Part shown: positions 25,723-34,396 of the stretch, piece by piece | Layout: each line of letters opens with the position of its first letter | Numbering within the stretch: position 1 is the stretch's first letter | Assembly (NCBI GenBank): GCA_910585785.1 | Contig: CAJUEV010000002.1 | Location: forward strand, 135,664 to 199,663 | Reading direction: 5' to 3' | Length of the DNA stretch: 64,000 bases | Source: an uncultured Christensenella sp. | Lineage (GTDB): Bacteria; Bacillota; Clostridia; Christensenellales; Borkfalkiaceae | Notes under the pieces: model-generated | The model's input: only the letters and a program-made list of their open reading frames with translations | The model's database searches: none | What the model was told of the DNA's origin: nothing | Position numbers and translations under genes: made by a program

Positions 25723-26430
25723 TTAACCTCCGCCGGAATAAAGTTTCATCAATTCCTCCACAAAACGGCGATGCCTTGGATGGCTGATTTTTAAAATATA
25801 CCCCCCTACGTCCAAATCGTATCCGCTTACCGAATTTATAAAGCGTGAATTTACAAGGTAGCAATTGGAACACCGCAAAAAGCCCTTGCCCGCAAGGTTT
25901 TTTTCAACCGAAGCAAGCGTTCCGCGCACTTCCAAAGCGCCGTCGACCAGCTGGTATTTAAGCTGATGCCCCATTACTTCCACATAAATTATTTTGTCCG
26001 TCGAAAGCCTGAAAAATCCGCTTCCGGACGGAATAAGCACCAAATTGTTTTCGCGCGAGCGCGCAATGTTTATCGCCTTTTTTATTTTAAGGCAAAAATC
26101 GGCGTAATTTACGGGCTTTACAATAAAATCCTGCGCGTTCACCTCGTAACCTTTCTGCGCGTACTGCGCCATTTTGGTCACAAAAATCAATACCACGGAT
26201 TTATCTACATACCTCAGCTGCCTTGCCGCTTCCAAACCGTTTATTTTGGGCAGGTCTATATCCATAAGTACTATGGAATAGGTTGAATGACGGTAATTTT
26301 CAAGAAAACTTTCCGCGTCGGCAAACCGCGTAACGTTAAGTTCCGCCCCGTATTGCGTACTGTACTTCTTTGAATATTCTATTATGGTGCTGGCAGCGCA
26401 ACCGTCGTCTTCAACCAAGGCAATGTTCAT
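25723..26430 (-). CDS. LytTR-family response regulator
   Basis: 235 residues. Receiver domain (1-120) with acidic pair ED, phospho-acceptor Asp in VLMDIDLPKINGLEA (about 57) and Lys in VTKMAQYAQKG. A LytTR DNA-binding domain follows (about 135-232: IIYVEVMGHQLKYQL...FLRCSNCYLVNSRFI). It is the first gene of a two-gene operon with the kinase, and stands immediately upstream of the glycan cluster on the same strand. It probably activates that cluster and itself, since TTGTCGCAA occurs in both promoters. Confidence 0.93.
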   Translation of the reverse strand: MNIALVEDDGCAASTIIEYSKKYSTQYGAELNVTRFADAESFLENYRHSTYSIVLMDIDLPKINGLEAARQLRYVDKSVVLIFVTKMAQYAQKGYEVNAQDFIVKPVNYADFCLKIKKAINIARSRENNLVLIPSGSGFFRLSTDKIIYVEVMGHQLKYQLVDGALEVRGTLASVEKNLAGKGFLRCSNCYLVNSRFINSVSGYDLDVGGYILKISHPRHRRFVEELMKLYSGGG

Positions 26431-26462
26431 ATAAAGTCCCTTATTAAAATTATCCGCAATTT

Positions 26463-26491
26463 ATTTTATCATTAACCGTTTTTATATTCAA
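26463..26491 (-). promoter_or_regulatory. Promoter of the two-component operon
   Basis: Minus strand: TTGAAT (26486-26491), 17-bp spacer, TAAAAT (26463-26468). Confidence 0.6.
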
Positions 26492-26659
26492 GGGCGCAAT
26501 CGATTTTTGGCGTAAACTTGCAATATTTGTCGCAATCTTAACAATTGCGGTATGCTCTTTTATTTTTTGAAAACTTTTATCAATAAAAATAAGCCTGATT
26601 ATATTATAAATAAAACTTAAATTATTATCCTACTGCTGCGCCGCGCGCACTTTCGCTTT

Positions 26660-26698
26660 GATATAAAAAAAAGGGAAAGCCGCACCTTCCCCTTTTTA
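26660..26698 (-). terminator. Terminator after the 154-aa membrane protein gene
   Basis: Minus-strand AAAAAGGGgAAGG / CTTTCCCTTTTT hairpin running into eight T. Confidence 0.8.
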
Positions 26699-26734
26699 CT
26701 TTATTTTAATATTATATTTTAAACAACTTTTATA

Positions 26735-27199
26735 TTAAGTTTTTTGTTTGCCGCTTAATTTCATCGTTACCGACAACGCTATTTCCAAAGCGGCGATAAC
26801 CATAAAAATTAGCATTCCCAAAATAATAAACGCAGTTACCGCCCCGCCGAAACGAACGTTAGAGAAATCTATCATATAAATGTAAATTGAAGTTCCGACG
26901 ATTTTAATTACTTCTAAAATAACAATCGCTATAAAACTTTCGGAAATATTTTTTTTGAAGACGTGAAAAACTATTGCCTGTACCACCGTAGGTATAACAA
27001 AAAATCCACTCGCAAGAAAAATACTTAACCCGTAAGTCAAAATATATCCCCAAGCGCCCGAAGTTTTGATAAAGTTATTACTTCCGCCCTTCAATTGAAA
27101 GGCGATATTCACTATTATAACTGCTAAATATGCGACGTACAGAAAGCATAGCGGACACTTGCCGTATTTTACAAATTTGTTTGGCATAGTTTTATCCAT
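26735..27199 (-). CDS. Hypothetical four-helix membrane protein
   Basis: 154 residues with four hydrophobic helices (about 18-36, 48-75, 83-110, 118-145) and short basic ends. A CPLC motif near the N-terminus could bind metal or lie at the membrane face. I do not recognise a family. It lacks the conserved His and Cys of AgrB, so I do not read it as the peptide processor of the nearby kinase. GAGG precedes the ATG, and it lies 32 nt past the rlmCD gene. Confidence 0.75.
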   Translation of the reverse strand: MDKTMPNKFVKYGKCPLCFLYVAYLAVIIVNIAFQLKGGSNNFIKTSGAWGYILTYGLSIFLASGFFVIPTVVQAIVFHVFKKNISESFIAIVILEVIKIVGTSIYIYMIDFSNVRFGGAVTAFIILGMLIFMVIAALEIALSVTMKLSGKQKT

Positions 27200-27231
27200 A
27201 ATATCCTCACTGACGATAACAGGCGAATTTT

Positions 27232-28644
27232 TTATTTTTTGGAAAGAACGACCAGTGTCTCGACGTGTTTTGTTTGAGGGAACATATCAAAGGGCGTTAC
27301 GCAGTCAATATTGTATTGCGCAACTAACGCGTCGGGTTGCCGCGCGCCGCCGCTTTGCGAGATTTTTATAAGTTTGCCGTCTTCCTCAACAAGCGCTCCC
27401 GTCAAAAGCCCCAAATCCCGCGCCAGCGTTGCGGGATTGCAGGAAACAAGCACTACTTTTTCCGCGCCCGAGCGCGCTATCGCCCGCACCACGCTGCGTT
27501 CCATTCCCTTTCGGGGCGGGTCGCAAACAATAATTCTTTGCGCGCCGCGCGTTTGGTTGCAAATTTTTTCTATATTGTCCTCTACCGCGCCGCAAATATT
27601 TATCATATTGTCTTGCAACCCGTTCGCCTCTTTCAAGGCGTCGGCGCAGCGTGAGGCTTCCTCCACAATTTCTATACCGTACGCGCGCCCGCACTTTTTT
27701 GCAAGCATTGCGGTAAGCATTCCCCCGCCGCTGTACAAATCCAAAGCCACGCTGTTTTCACCCGCTTCTTCAAGTATGCGGCCGTAAAGTTTTGCGCGCA
27801 CGTCGTCGTTGACCTGCAAAAAGGTATTTGCGCCCGCCTTATACTTTACGCCGTTTTCCTCCGCTTCAAAAAAGCCTTCGCCGCGGCATATGTGCCACTC
27901 TTTTGAAAAAAGCGCGTTGTTGGGCGAAGAATTTACGTTAATCAGAAATGTGAAATCTTTAAAACTTTTTTCAAGTTCGGCTATAAGAAAGTCTGCATTG
28001 ACCGTTTTTGCCGCCACCAGCGCGAAAATGAACCTGCCCTTTATTTCGCGGGCTACTATTCTGCGCAGCACGCCCTTTTGCGTTTGCTCGTTATACCCCG
28101 ATATATGCTGCGTTTCGGCATATTTTTTTACGGCGCCTATCAACGTTTTCACCCATTCGGACTGTATTGCGCAATCTTCTACGGGAACAATTCTGTGGCT
28201 GTGTCTGCCGTAAAATCCCAAAACTATTTTGCCGTTTTCATCCTCGCCGATAGGCAAGGCAAGTTTGTTGCGGTAACGATATTGCTTTGCGCACGGCACG
28301 CACTCGTCCGCGGCAAAATCTATGCCGCCTATTTTTTTAAGCGCGTTTATAACAGACTGTCTTTTGAAGTCAAGCTGCGCGGCGTAGTCCATATGCTGCA
28401 AATCGCAACCGCCGCACTTGCCGAAAACGGGGCAGGGCGGGTTTACGCGGCAAGGCGCAGCTTCCGACACGCCCAAAAGTTTGCCGTACGCAATTTTGTC
28501 CTTGATTTTAAGCACGCGGAACTCCGCCGTTTCGCCTTCAAGACAAAAAGGCACGAACACCGTCGCGCCTTCGCAGTTTATTATTCCTTCGCCGTCCGTA
28601 CCCAGATTGCAAACTTTTGCTTTATAAACTTCGTTCTTTTTCAT
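27232..28644 (-). CDS. rlmD: 23S rRNA uracil-C5 methyltransferase (RlmCD/RumA family)
   Basis: Transfers methyl from SAM to C5 of a uracil in 23S rRNA. About 470 residues: TRAM RNA-binding domain (1-58), iron-sulfur cysteines in CPVFGKCGGCDLQH, SAM motif LDLYSGGGMLTAML (about 315), DPPRKG, and the catalytic Cys in VLVSCNPATLARD. The start at 28644 (MKKNEV) fits the family. An upstream Met at 28686 adds 14 unmatched residues. Neither has a Shine-Dalgarno. Which of the U747/U1939 type positions is modified cannot be told. Confidence 0.92.
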   Translation of the reverse strand: MKKNEVYKAKVCNLGTDGEGIINCEGATVFVPFCLEGETAEFRVLKIKDKIAYGKLLGVSEAAPCRVNPPCPVFGKCGGCDLQHMDYAAQLDFKRQSVINALKKIGGIDFAADECVPCAKQYRYRNKLALPIGEDENGKIVLGFYGRHSHRIVPVEDCAIQSEWVKTLIGAVKKYAETQHISGYNEQTQKGVLRRIVAREIKGRFIFALVAAKTVNADFLIAELEKSFKDFTFLINVNSSPNNALFSKEWHICRGEGFFEAEENGVKYKAGANTFLQVNDDVRAKLYGRILEEAGENSVALDLYSGGGMLTAMLAKKCGRAYGIEIVEEASRCADALKEANGLQDNMINICGAVEDNIEKICNQTRGAQRIIVCDPPRKGMERSVVRAIARSGAEKVVLVSCNPATLARDLGLLTGALVEEDGKLIKISQSGGARQPDALVAQYNIDCVTPFDMFPQTKHVETLVVLSKK

Positions 28645-28689
28645 ATTAGGTATAATGCGCCGTAAACAGTCGCGTCCGCGCCGCAAAAA

Positions 28690-29253
28690 TTATTTTTTTA
28701 TTCTATACACAATCCTGTTTATCAATATCTGACATCTGAAAGCGAAATTGTCGTAAAAAACGCATATTACCGTACCTATCGTAAAAATAAACAGAAAAAT
28801 ATACTTGTTTACGACGTCGTAAACGCCTTGCGGCAAAAACGTGCCGCCCACAATTCCGCCGAAAACAAGGTAGTATCCCACAATTAAAGTACAGTCAAAC
28901 CATACCGCTTTTACGGCGAGCGCAAGCCACTTGTTAATTTTAAACCGCATTTGCAACGAGTTTGCAAGCGGATGCAAGCCGAAAAACATAGCAAACGGCA
29001 CAAGCGACCAAAACCGCACCGCCACGCCCAGCGCCACCGTAAGAATAAGCGTGCCCAGATAGGCAAGAAATCCCCCCAGATAAAACTGTCTTGAAAGCGG
29101 CAACATCAGCGCGATTGCCCCCACGAAATAACCGACGGCGGTAAGCGAATTTACACCCGTCATTATTCCCAAAGATAACACCAGCACGGCTATCGCGCAG
29201 GATATTCCCGACAGCGCTATTTCAAATCCGCTGCGGCGATTTTTATTACTCAT
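28690..29253 (-). CDS. Hypothetical polytopic membrane protein
   Basis: 187 residues with about six hydrophobic helices and a basic C-terminal tail (CQILINRIVYRIKK). The Gly- and Ala-rich helices resemble small ECF-type substrate-binding subunits, but no diagnostic motif is visible. Its ATG overlaps the stop codon of the upstream gene (ATGA), so the pair is translationally coupled. Confidence 0.75.
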   Translation of the reverse strand: MSNKNRRSGFEIALSGISCAIAVLVLSLGIMTGVNSLTAVGYFVGAIALMLPLSRQFYLGGFLAYLGTLILTVALGVAVRFWSLVPFAMFFGLHPLANSLQMRFKINKWLALAVKAVWFDCTLIVGYYLVFGGIVGGTFLPQGVYDVVNKYIFLFIFTIGTVICVFYDNFAFRCQILINRIVYRIKK

Positions 29254-29570
29254 AATTCAGTATTGAAAAATATAGCGACGAGTTTCCCTAGTTCATACAA
29301 CAGTTCCACGTAATTTTTGGGCAGGTTTGAAATACGCGACTCGTCGTCGGGGTCGAAATGATAGGATACGTGCAAACAGGTTTGCGTGTAAATTTCGTGA
29401 ATCTTTTTTGCGTTTTCAAGAGTTTTGCCCTCAGCGGCAAGCGATTTGGCCGCTTCGCAAAGTTTTGAAAAACCTTGAAAATCAAAATAATCCCGTTCGT
29501 GCAAGTCCCCCAAAAAACTTCCTTCCGCGGCGGTGTAGTTATCGTCTACTATTTTTTGCGCCTTTTCCAT
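29250..29570 (-). CDS. Hypothetical soluble protein (106 aa)
   Basis: An acidic, all-helical looking protein (MEKAQKIVDDNYTAAEGSFL...) with several aromatic residues and one HVSYHFDPDDESR segment. No known domain recognised. I use the ATG at 29570; a GTG two codons upstream is also possible. It lies 12 nt after the J-like gene and overlaps the next gene by 4 nt, so its product probably works with one of its neighbours. Confidence 0.7.
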   Translation of the reverse strand: MEKAQKIVDDNYTAAEGSFLGDLHERDYFDFQGFSKLCEAAKSLAAEGKTLENAKKIHEIYTQTCLHVSYHFDPDDESRISNLPKNYVELLYELGKLVAIFFNTEL

Positions 29571-29582
29571 ATGCACCGCTAT

Positions 29583-30242
29583 TTAACGGCAGCAGCCGTC
29601 GCAAAGGCAGCTTATGCAAAGATAGGTATAGCAGCAGTCAAGGCACTGCGCGCAAACGTTTCCGCCCATCTGTCCGTCCGTCTGCACGTCCTCCATCGTC
29701 TGCCCCTGATAAGCGCTTCTGTTCGGTTCGCCCGCGCCGCCCTGCGCCCCGCCGTTTTGCGCGTTTGCACCGGCGCTTGCGTTGGCGTCGTAATTTATTT
29801 TGTCGTTAAGTTTGCGGTACGCTTCCTTATACTTCTCGTTTTCGGCGTCAAGCTGAATTGCAATTTCAAGCTGTTTCTTACTTTCGTTCATCCAGTTTTT
29901 GCGGTAAAAAACCACGCTCTGCAAATAGTGCCACTGCGCGCCGCGCTCGTTAAATCCGTCCAGAACGCGCTGCGCCTCCTGAATGTTTCCGTCCTTAATA
30001 TAATTTTCGACGGTTGCGTACGTTTCGCCGCCGTCCTGCGCAGAAGTTTCGCGCAGTTCGGTAAGTAACTCGTTATACGCGGTTTCTATTTTTGTCAGCA
30101 TTTTGGCGGCGTTGTTTCCCCTTTCGCCGTCCATAAAACGTTCTTCCAAATATTTTTCGCGCAGCGCGTCGTACGCCTGTTTTACTTCCTGTTCGTCAGC
30201 GCCTTCTTCAAGTCCCAAAATTTCCAGATTGTATTTGTTCAT
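29583..30242 (-). CDS. J-like domain protein with Cys-rich tail, HPD motif absent
   Basis: 219 residues. The N-terminal 60 residues look like a J domain (YNLEILGLEEGADEQEVKQAYDALREKYLEER ... IETAYNELL), but the HPD tripeptide needed to stimulate DnaK is missing. A TPR-like helical part (about 80-140: EAQRVLDGFNERGAQWHYLQSVVFYRKNW) follows, then a Gly/Ala/Gln linker and a tail with ten Cys in the last 24 residues (CAQCLDCC...CDGCC). The tail could bind metal or be lipidated. It lies 26 nt after the DUF5685 gene. Function unknown. Confidence 0.8.
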   Translation of the reverse strand: MNKYNLEILGLEEGADEQEVKQAYDALREKYLEERFMDGERGNNAAKMLTKIETAYNELLTELRETSAQDGGETYATVENYIKDGNIQEAQRVLDGFNERGAQWHYLQSVVFYRKNWMNESKKQLEIAIQLDAENEKYKEAYRKLNDKINYDANASAGANAQNGGAQGGAGEPNRSAYQGQTMEDVQTDGQMGGNVCAQCLDCCYTYLCISCLCDGCCR

Positions 30243-30268
30243 ATTTCTCCTTTATCTTGCGGCGGGGG

Positions 30269-31156
30269 TTATACCGCCCCTTCCGTCACCGCGGGCTTTG
30301 CCGCACGGCAACCCCGACACTCCCCGTAAAAAACTGCTTTGGTTTTAAGCGGTATGCCGCGTAAAATAATGTTGTCCGTTAAATCGTGATTGAAACGGAA
30401 TTTTATGTTGGCTATGCTTTCGCGAAGTTGCGCAAACAGCATATCGAATATAAACACAAGTTCCTTTTCGCCCTTCTTTACGGCTTGCGCCTTGCAGCCT
30501 TCGCCGTAAACGTTGTACAAAACGTTGTACCTGCCTTTTTTTACGTCCTTATCGTAATCGTCAAGCGCGTCGATAAGATAAACCCACTTGCCCAGATTGT
30601 AAAACAGTTTTTGCGTGTGCGGCGTGGAATACTCGCCCAGAAGATAATCCGAAATATCCCTCATCATCGCCGCGGTAGGCTCGCACGCTTGGTCTATTAC
30701 CGCGCACCCCGCTTTTTCAAGCTCGGTCTGCGCCCGCATCTGCGCGGAAACTATTTCCGCCACCCGCGGATGTCTTTTGACAACCCGCTTATAGCCTTTT
30801 TTATATAAGTGCCTCAACGCCCCGCGCGCTTCGCCGTCCGCTTTGTCGTCGCACAGTTTAAAATATGCCAACGCAGTATTTACGCAACCCAGCGCGATAG
30901 TCGTTTCGTCCACGGCGGCAATAGGGCGCCGCTTAAACCAATGTATCGCGCAACGCGCTCTGTTTATTTTTACGTCCTCGCCGCGGATATTATGAACAAG
31001 CGCCGAAGCAAAAGCCATATCGTATTGAAGCGCCGTCCGCGCCGTTTGCCCGCAGCCCGCGCCTATGCTTTTGCATAATCCGCAATAAAGCGCTTTATAC
31101 AAAGTTTCGTCCTTTTTGAAAAGGTAGGGCGCGTCGGGTGAAATGTAACCGAACAT
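30269..31156 (-). CDS. DUF5685-like protein
   Basis: 295 residues starting MFGYISPDAPYLFKKDETLYKALYCGLCKSIG, which I recognise as the opening of DUF5685. The YCGLC motif (about 24-28), further Cys residues and a DALDDYDKD acidic motif near 195 resemble a metal- or diphosphate-binding helical enzyme, as in prenyl synthase folds. No membrane segment. The C-terminus has a CRGC pair. It stands between trpS and the J-like gene on one transcript. Biochemical role is not known to me. Confidence 0.75.
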   Translation of the reverse strand: MFGYISPDAPYLFKKDETLYKALYCGLCKSIGAGCGQTARTALQYDMAFASALVHNIRGEDVKINRARCAIHWFKRRPIAAVDETTIALGCVNTALAYFKLCDDKADGEARGALRHLYKKGYKRVVKRHPRVAEIVSAQMRAQTELEKAGCAVIDQACEPTAAMMRDISDYLLGEYSTPHTQKLFYNLGKWVYLIDALDDYDKDVKKGRYNVLYNVYGEGCKAQAVKKGEKELVFIFDMLFAQLRESIANIKFRFNHDLTDNIILRGIPLKTKAVFYGECRGCRAAKPAVTEGAV

Positions 31157-31211
31157 ATTTTTTACCCTTCCGCAATTGCCTTACGCCTTGCGGCGCGCGT
31201 TTATGCGAAAT

Positions 31212-32213
31212 TCAAATCTGATAAAATCCTATTTTTTTATAAACTTTTGCAAGAGTTTTTTCCGCCGTGCGACAAGCGCGCGCCGCGCCGTCCTTCAATA
31301 CGCCGTTAAGATAATCTTTGTCCGCAAGCAACCTCGCCTGCTCTGCCTGAACGGGCGCAAGTTTGTCCGCAACCGCTTCTCCCACCGCAAGTTTAAAATC
31401 GCCGTACCCCCTGCCGGCAAACTCCGCTTCCGCTTCCGCAATGCTTTTGCCGGTAAAAGCGGAATAAACGGAAAGCAGGTTGCTTACCCCCGCTTTGTTT
31501 TCGGGGTCGTATTTTACCTCGTTGCCGCTGTCCGTCACCGCGCGTTTAAACTTTCTTATAACCGTATCTTTGTCGTCCGAAAGAAAAACCGAGCCGTTTA
31601 CGTTTTCCGCCGACTTGGACATTTTTTTGGAAGGGTCAAGCAAATCGCAAATTTTGGCGCCCACCTTCATAAACAGTGCTTCGGGCACGGTAAACGTAGG
31701 CGAAAACGCGTTATTGAAACGCTGGGCAATATCGCGCGCAATTTCAACGTGCTGGCGCTGGTCCAGCCCCACGGGCACAACGTCCGTCTGATAAAGCAGA
31801 ATATCCGCCGCCATCAACACGGGGTAATCCATAAGCCCCATATTTATATTTTCCGCGTGACGCGCGCTTTTATCCTTAAACTGCGTCATTCTTTCCATTT
31901 CGCCGACGTAAGTAAAGGTGTTAAGCACCCAGCATAGTTCCGCGTGGGCGGGCACGTGCGACTGCACGTAAACCGCGCTTTTTTCGGGATTGAGCCCGCA
32001 GGCAATATACAAAGCGAGCAGCGAAAGAGTCCTTTGCCGCAATTCCGCGGGATTTTGCCTGACGGTTATCGCGTGCATATTTGCAATAGCAAAGTAGCAG
32101 TCGTAATCTTTTTGAAGGGCTACAAAGTTTCTTATCGCGCCGATATAGTTGCCGATTGTAAGGTTATTTGTTGGTTGAACCGCCGAATACAGCGTTTTTT
32201 TACCGTCTTTCAT
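31212..32213 (-). CDS. trpS: Tryptophan-tRNA ligase
   Basis: Charges tRNA-Trp with tryptophan. 333 residues, class I synthetase: the HIGH equivalent is TIGNYIGA (about 18-25), the tryptophan pocket contains MGLMDYPVLMAADILLY, GLDQRQHVEIAR follows, and the KMSKS loop is KKMSKS (about 202-207). Ribosome site AAGG. The leader has no T-box consensus, so tRNA-sensing control is not evident. Confidence 0.96.
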   Translation of the reverse strand: MKDGKKTLYSAVQPTNNLTIGNYIGAIRNFVALQKDYDCYFAIANMHAITVRQNPAELRQRTLSLLALYIACGLNPEKSAVYVQSHVPAHAELCWVLNTFTYVGEMERMTQFKDKSARHAENINMGLMDYPVLMAADILLYQTDVVPVGLDQRQHVEIARDIAQRFNNAFSPTFTVPEALFMKVGAKICDLLDPSKKMSKSAENVNGSVFLSDDKDTVIRKFKRAVTDSGNEVKYDPENKAGVSNLLSVYSAFTGKSIAEAEAEFAGRGYGDFKLAVGEAVADKLAPVQAEQARLLADKDYLNGVLKDGAARACRTAEKTLAKVYKKIGFYQI

Positions 32214-32250
32214 ATTCTACCTTGATAAAAGTTTTTATTATTACAGGTAA

Positions 32251-32279
32251 ATAATACCATACGGCAAACCAAAAAGCAA
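32251..32279 (-). promoter_or_regulatory. Promoter of trpS
   Basis: Minus strand: TTGCTT (32274-32279), 17-bp spacer, TATTAT (32251-32256). An AGTTTGG / CCAAACT hairpin lies just upstream at 32291-32315. Confidence 0.55.
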
Positions 32280-32395
32280 AGTTTTTTTACAGTTTGGCGG
32301 CATAATCACCAAACTAAGCCCCAATATTCACAATTTCAACATAAAACCACGCGTCTGCCGCAAGTCGTCGCGCAAGAAAACCGCTTAAAAACAAA

Positions 32396-32434
32396 AATAA
32401 AAAGCCTTCGCAAAGCGTTACGAAAGCTTTTATT
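32396..32434 (-). terminator. Terminator after thrC
   Basis: Minus-strand AAAGCTTTCG / GCGAAGGCTTT stem followed by TTATTTTT. Confidence 0.75.
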
Positions 32435-32442
32435 CATTTTTT

Positions 32443-33921
32443 TTATTTTACAAAATCAAGCACTTCTTCAAAAAGTTTTTTTCTGTCGGCGGTTTTGTTA
32501 AAGCGCACGGGCTTGTCCCTCAATTCTTTCAAACATTTAGGAACTGCCATTGCGGTTGCCGCGTGCAGGCGCTTTATGCCTTTAAAACTGTCCTTAACGT
32601 CGTTGCCCGTTACCGCGTACAACACGTCCTGAGGGAATTTATAAGGATTTGCGGTGGAAACTATAACCATCTTGGTTTCGTCTTTTTTGTGCTTTTCAAA
32701 CCAATCCTGCGCAACCTTCATAGCGCAGCCCGTATGCGTGTCCATTGTATAGCCGACGTCCACAAAAACGTCGTACATCGCCTCCACGCATTCGTCGTCG
32801 TTGGCGCAACCTCCGTCGAAAACCTCGCAAAGTTTTGCAAGTTCGTCCGCGGATATATCGTACTTTCCGTCCTTTTTAAGTTCTTCCATACGCTTTGCGG
32901 TAAGTTTTGCGTTTCTGCCGGAAATTTCGAAAATAAGCCTTTCAAGGTTGGAAGAAACAAGTATGTCCATCGAAGGGGACGTGGTTTTATAAAACTCTCT
33001 GCGTGCGTCGTACACGCCCGTTTCGAAAAACTGCGTAAGCACGTTGTTTTTGTTTGAAGCGCAGTGCAGCCGTCTTATCGGCAACCCCATCCGTTTGGCA
33101 TAATATGCGGCGAGAATGTTGCCGAAGTTGCCCGTGGGTACGGTAAAGTCTATTTCCTCGCCCATTGCAATCTGCTCGGAAGAAACCAAATCGAGATAGG
33201 CGGAAAAGTAGTATGCAATCTGCGGAGCAAGCCTGCCGAAGTTTATCGAATTTGCGCTGGAAAGCACCGTTCCCTTTTCAAGCAACGCCGAAGCACACTT
33301 TTCGCTTGAAAAAATTTCTTTAACCGCCGTCTGGCAGTCGTCAAAGTTGCCCTTTACCGCAACTACGTTTACGTTTTCGCCCTCCTGCGTGCCCATTTGC
33401 AGCTTCTGCATTTTGGAAACGCCGTCGGAAGGATAAAACACCATCACCTTTGTGCCTTCCGCGTCCTTAAAGCCCTCCAAAGCGGCTTTGCCGGTGTCGC
33501 CGGATGTTGCCACAAGCACTAAAATCTGCTCTTTAACGCCGCATATATCGCACCCTTTGCGCAAAAGATAGGGCAGCAACGTAAGCGCCATATCCTTGAA
33601 AGCGCACGTCGGTCCGTGCCATAATTCCAGCATATATACGCCGTCGTCAAGGCGCACCAGCGGCGCGGGGTCGCCTTCAAACTTGGCGTAAGCCTTTTCG
33701 CAGGCGCAAAGCAACTCCTTTTCGTCGTATTCCGCAAGGTATTTTTTCAGCACTTTCGCCGCGCGTTCCGGATAACTCGCTTCAATCATTTCCGCCATTT
33801 CCGCTTCCGTCACGCACGGAAATTTTTCCGGCACGAAAAGCCCGCCGTCGTCGGCAAGCCCCTTTACAATCGCGCGTGCGGCAGAAACCTTTTCTCCGCC
33901 TCTGGTACTGATAAAATTCAT
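32443..33921 (-). CDS. thrC: Threonine synthase
   Basis: Pyridoxal phosphate enzyme that turns O-phosphohomoserine into threonine. 492 residues of the longer (plant/yeast-like class II) type: N-terminal FISTRGG (3-9), PLP Lys in HGPTCAFKDMAL (about 110), the glycine-rich phosphate site ATSGDTGKAA, and SANSINFGR. Ribosome site AGGAG. A strong hairpin with a T-rich run ends about 20 nt before the start codon, so expression may depend on read-through. Confidence 0.95.
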   Translation of the reverse strand: MNFISTRGGEKVSAARAIVKGLADDGGLFVPEKFPCVTEAEMAEMIEASYPERAAKVLKKYLAEYDEKELLCACEKAYAKFEGDPAPLVRLDDGVYMLELWHGPTCAFKDMALTLLPYLLRKGCDICGVKEQILVLVATSGDTGKAALEGFKDAEGTKVMVFYPSDGVSKMQKLQMGTQEGENVNVVAVKGNFDDCQTAVKEIFSSEKCASALLEKGTVLSSANSINFGRLAPQIAYYFSAYLDLVSSEQIAMGEEIDFTVPTGNFGNILAAYYAKRMGLPIRRLHCASNKNNVLTQFFETGVYDARREFYKTTSPSMDILVSSNLERLIFEISGRNAKLTAKRMEELKKDGKYDISADELAKLCEVFDGGCANDDECVEAMYDVFVDVGYTMDTHTGCAMKVAQDWFEKHKKDETKMVIVSTANPYKFPQDVLYAVTGNDVKDSFKGIKRLHAATAMAVPKCLKELRDKPVRFNKTADRKKLFEEVLDFVK

Positions 33922-33933
33922 CTTGTTCTCCTG

Positions 33934-33968
33934 AAAAATAAACGGCGGCGCAAAACAGAGCGCCGCCG
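33934..33968 (-). terminator. Hairpin terminator directly before thrC
   Basis: Arms CGGCGGCGC / GCGCCGCCG followed by TTTATTTTT on the minus strand. It ends the P-loop gene transcript and abuts the thrC ribosome site. Confidence 0.75.
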
Positions 33969-33988
33969 AAAAATAAGTACAATTTAAC

Positions 33989-34396
33989 TTAAATATACTT
34001 TTTAACGAAGTCGGGAAGTTCTTCCTCCGCCGCGCTGCACGTTAAAGTTATGGTTATTTTGTTTTCGCCCGAAATTTTTTCAAGCATATAGAATATGCCC
34101 GCAAGCGATTCAAGCGGTTTGCCCGCGATACGGGCAACGCCGTCTATGTACACGTATTCGTGGTCGCTGTTGCAAGCGGCTACGCCCTTGACGAATCCGC
34201 AAAGCGCGTCCTCGCCGGCTATGTCCCAATCGGTTACGTCAATATAGCGGATATTGCGGTCAAGCGAATACATCGCGCGCTTGTTGTCCGTAATAAATAC
34301 GCTTAAACCTTTTGCGCCTTTCGCTTCCTCGTTAGCCGCGTCCAGCAAACGCTTGGTCTTGCCGGCACCTTTGGGTCCGTAAATAATTTTTATCAT
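33989..34396 (-). CDS. Small P-loop ATP-binding protein
   Basis: 135 residues with a Walker A motif IYGPKGAGKTKRL (5-17), a hydrophobic strand ending in acidic YVYIDGVARI (about 82-91, Walker B-like) and the helical ending CSAAEEELPDFVKKYI. It is a minimal NTPase core without a partner domain. Proteins of this kind occur next to thrC or ribonuclease genes in Clostridia, but I know no assigned role. AGGAGG precedes the ATG. Confidence 0.75.
   Translation of the reverse strand: MIKIIYGPKGAGKTKRLLDAANEEAKGAKGLSVFITDNKRAMYSLDRNIRYIDVTDWDIAGEDALCGFVKGVAACNSDHEYVYIDGVARIAGKPLESLAGIFYMLEKISGENKITITLTCSAAEEELPDFVKKYI

Larger units (their letters stand above)
26431..26734. other. Gap upstream of the two-component operon
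   Basis: Contains the regulator promoter (26463-26491), the shared word TTGTCGCAA (26527-26535), an overlapping CGCAAT-N7-ATTGCG inverted repeat (26531-26549), and the terminator of the next gene (26660-26698). The remainder is AT-rich with no gene seen. Confidence 0.6.

Noticed and set aside
26735..27199. AgrB-like peptide processor for the GHKL kinase
   Set aside because: Four helices fit, but the conserved catalytic His and Cys are missing, as is any small AgrD-like frame next to it.
32214..32442. T-box leader for trpS or thrC
   Set aside because: No T-box consensus (GGTGGNACCGCG type) could be found on the minus strand.
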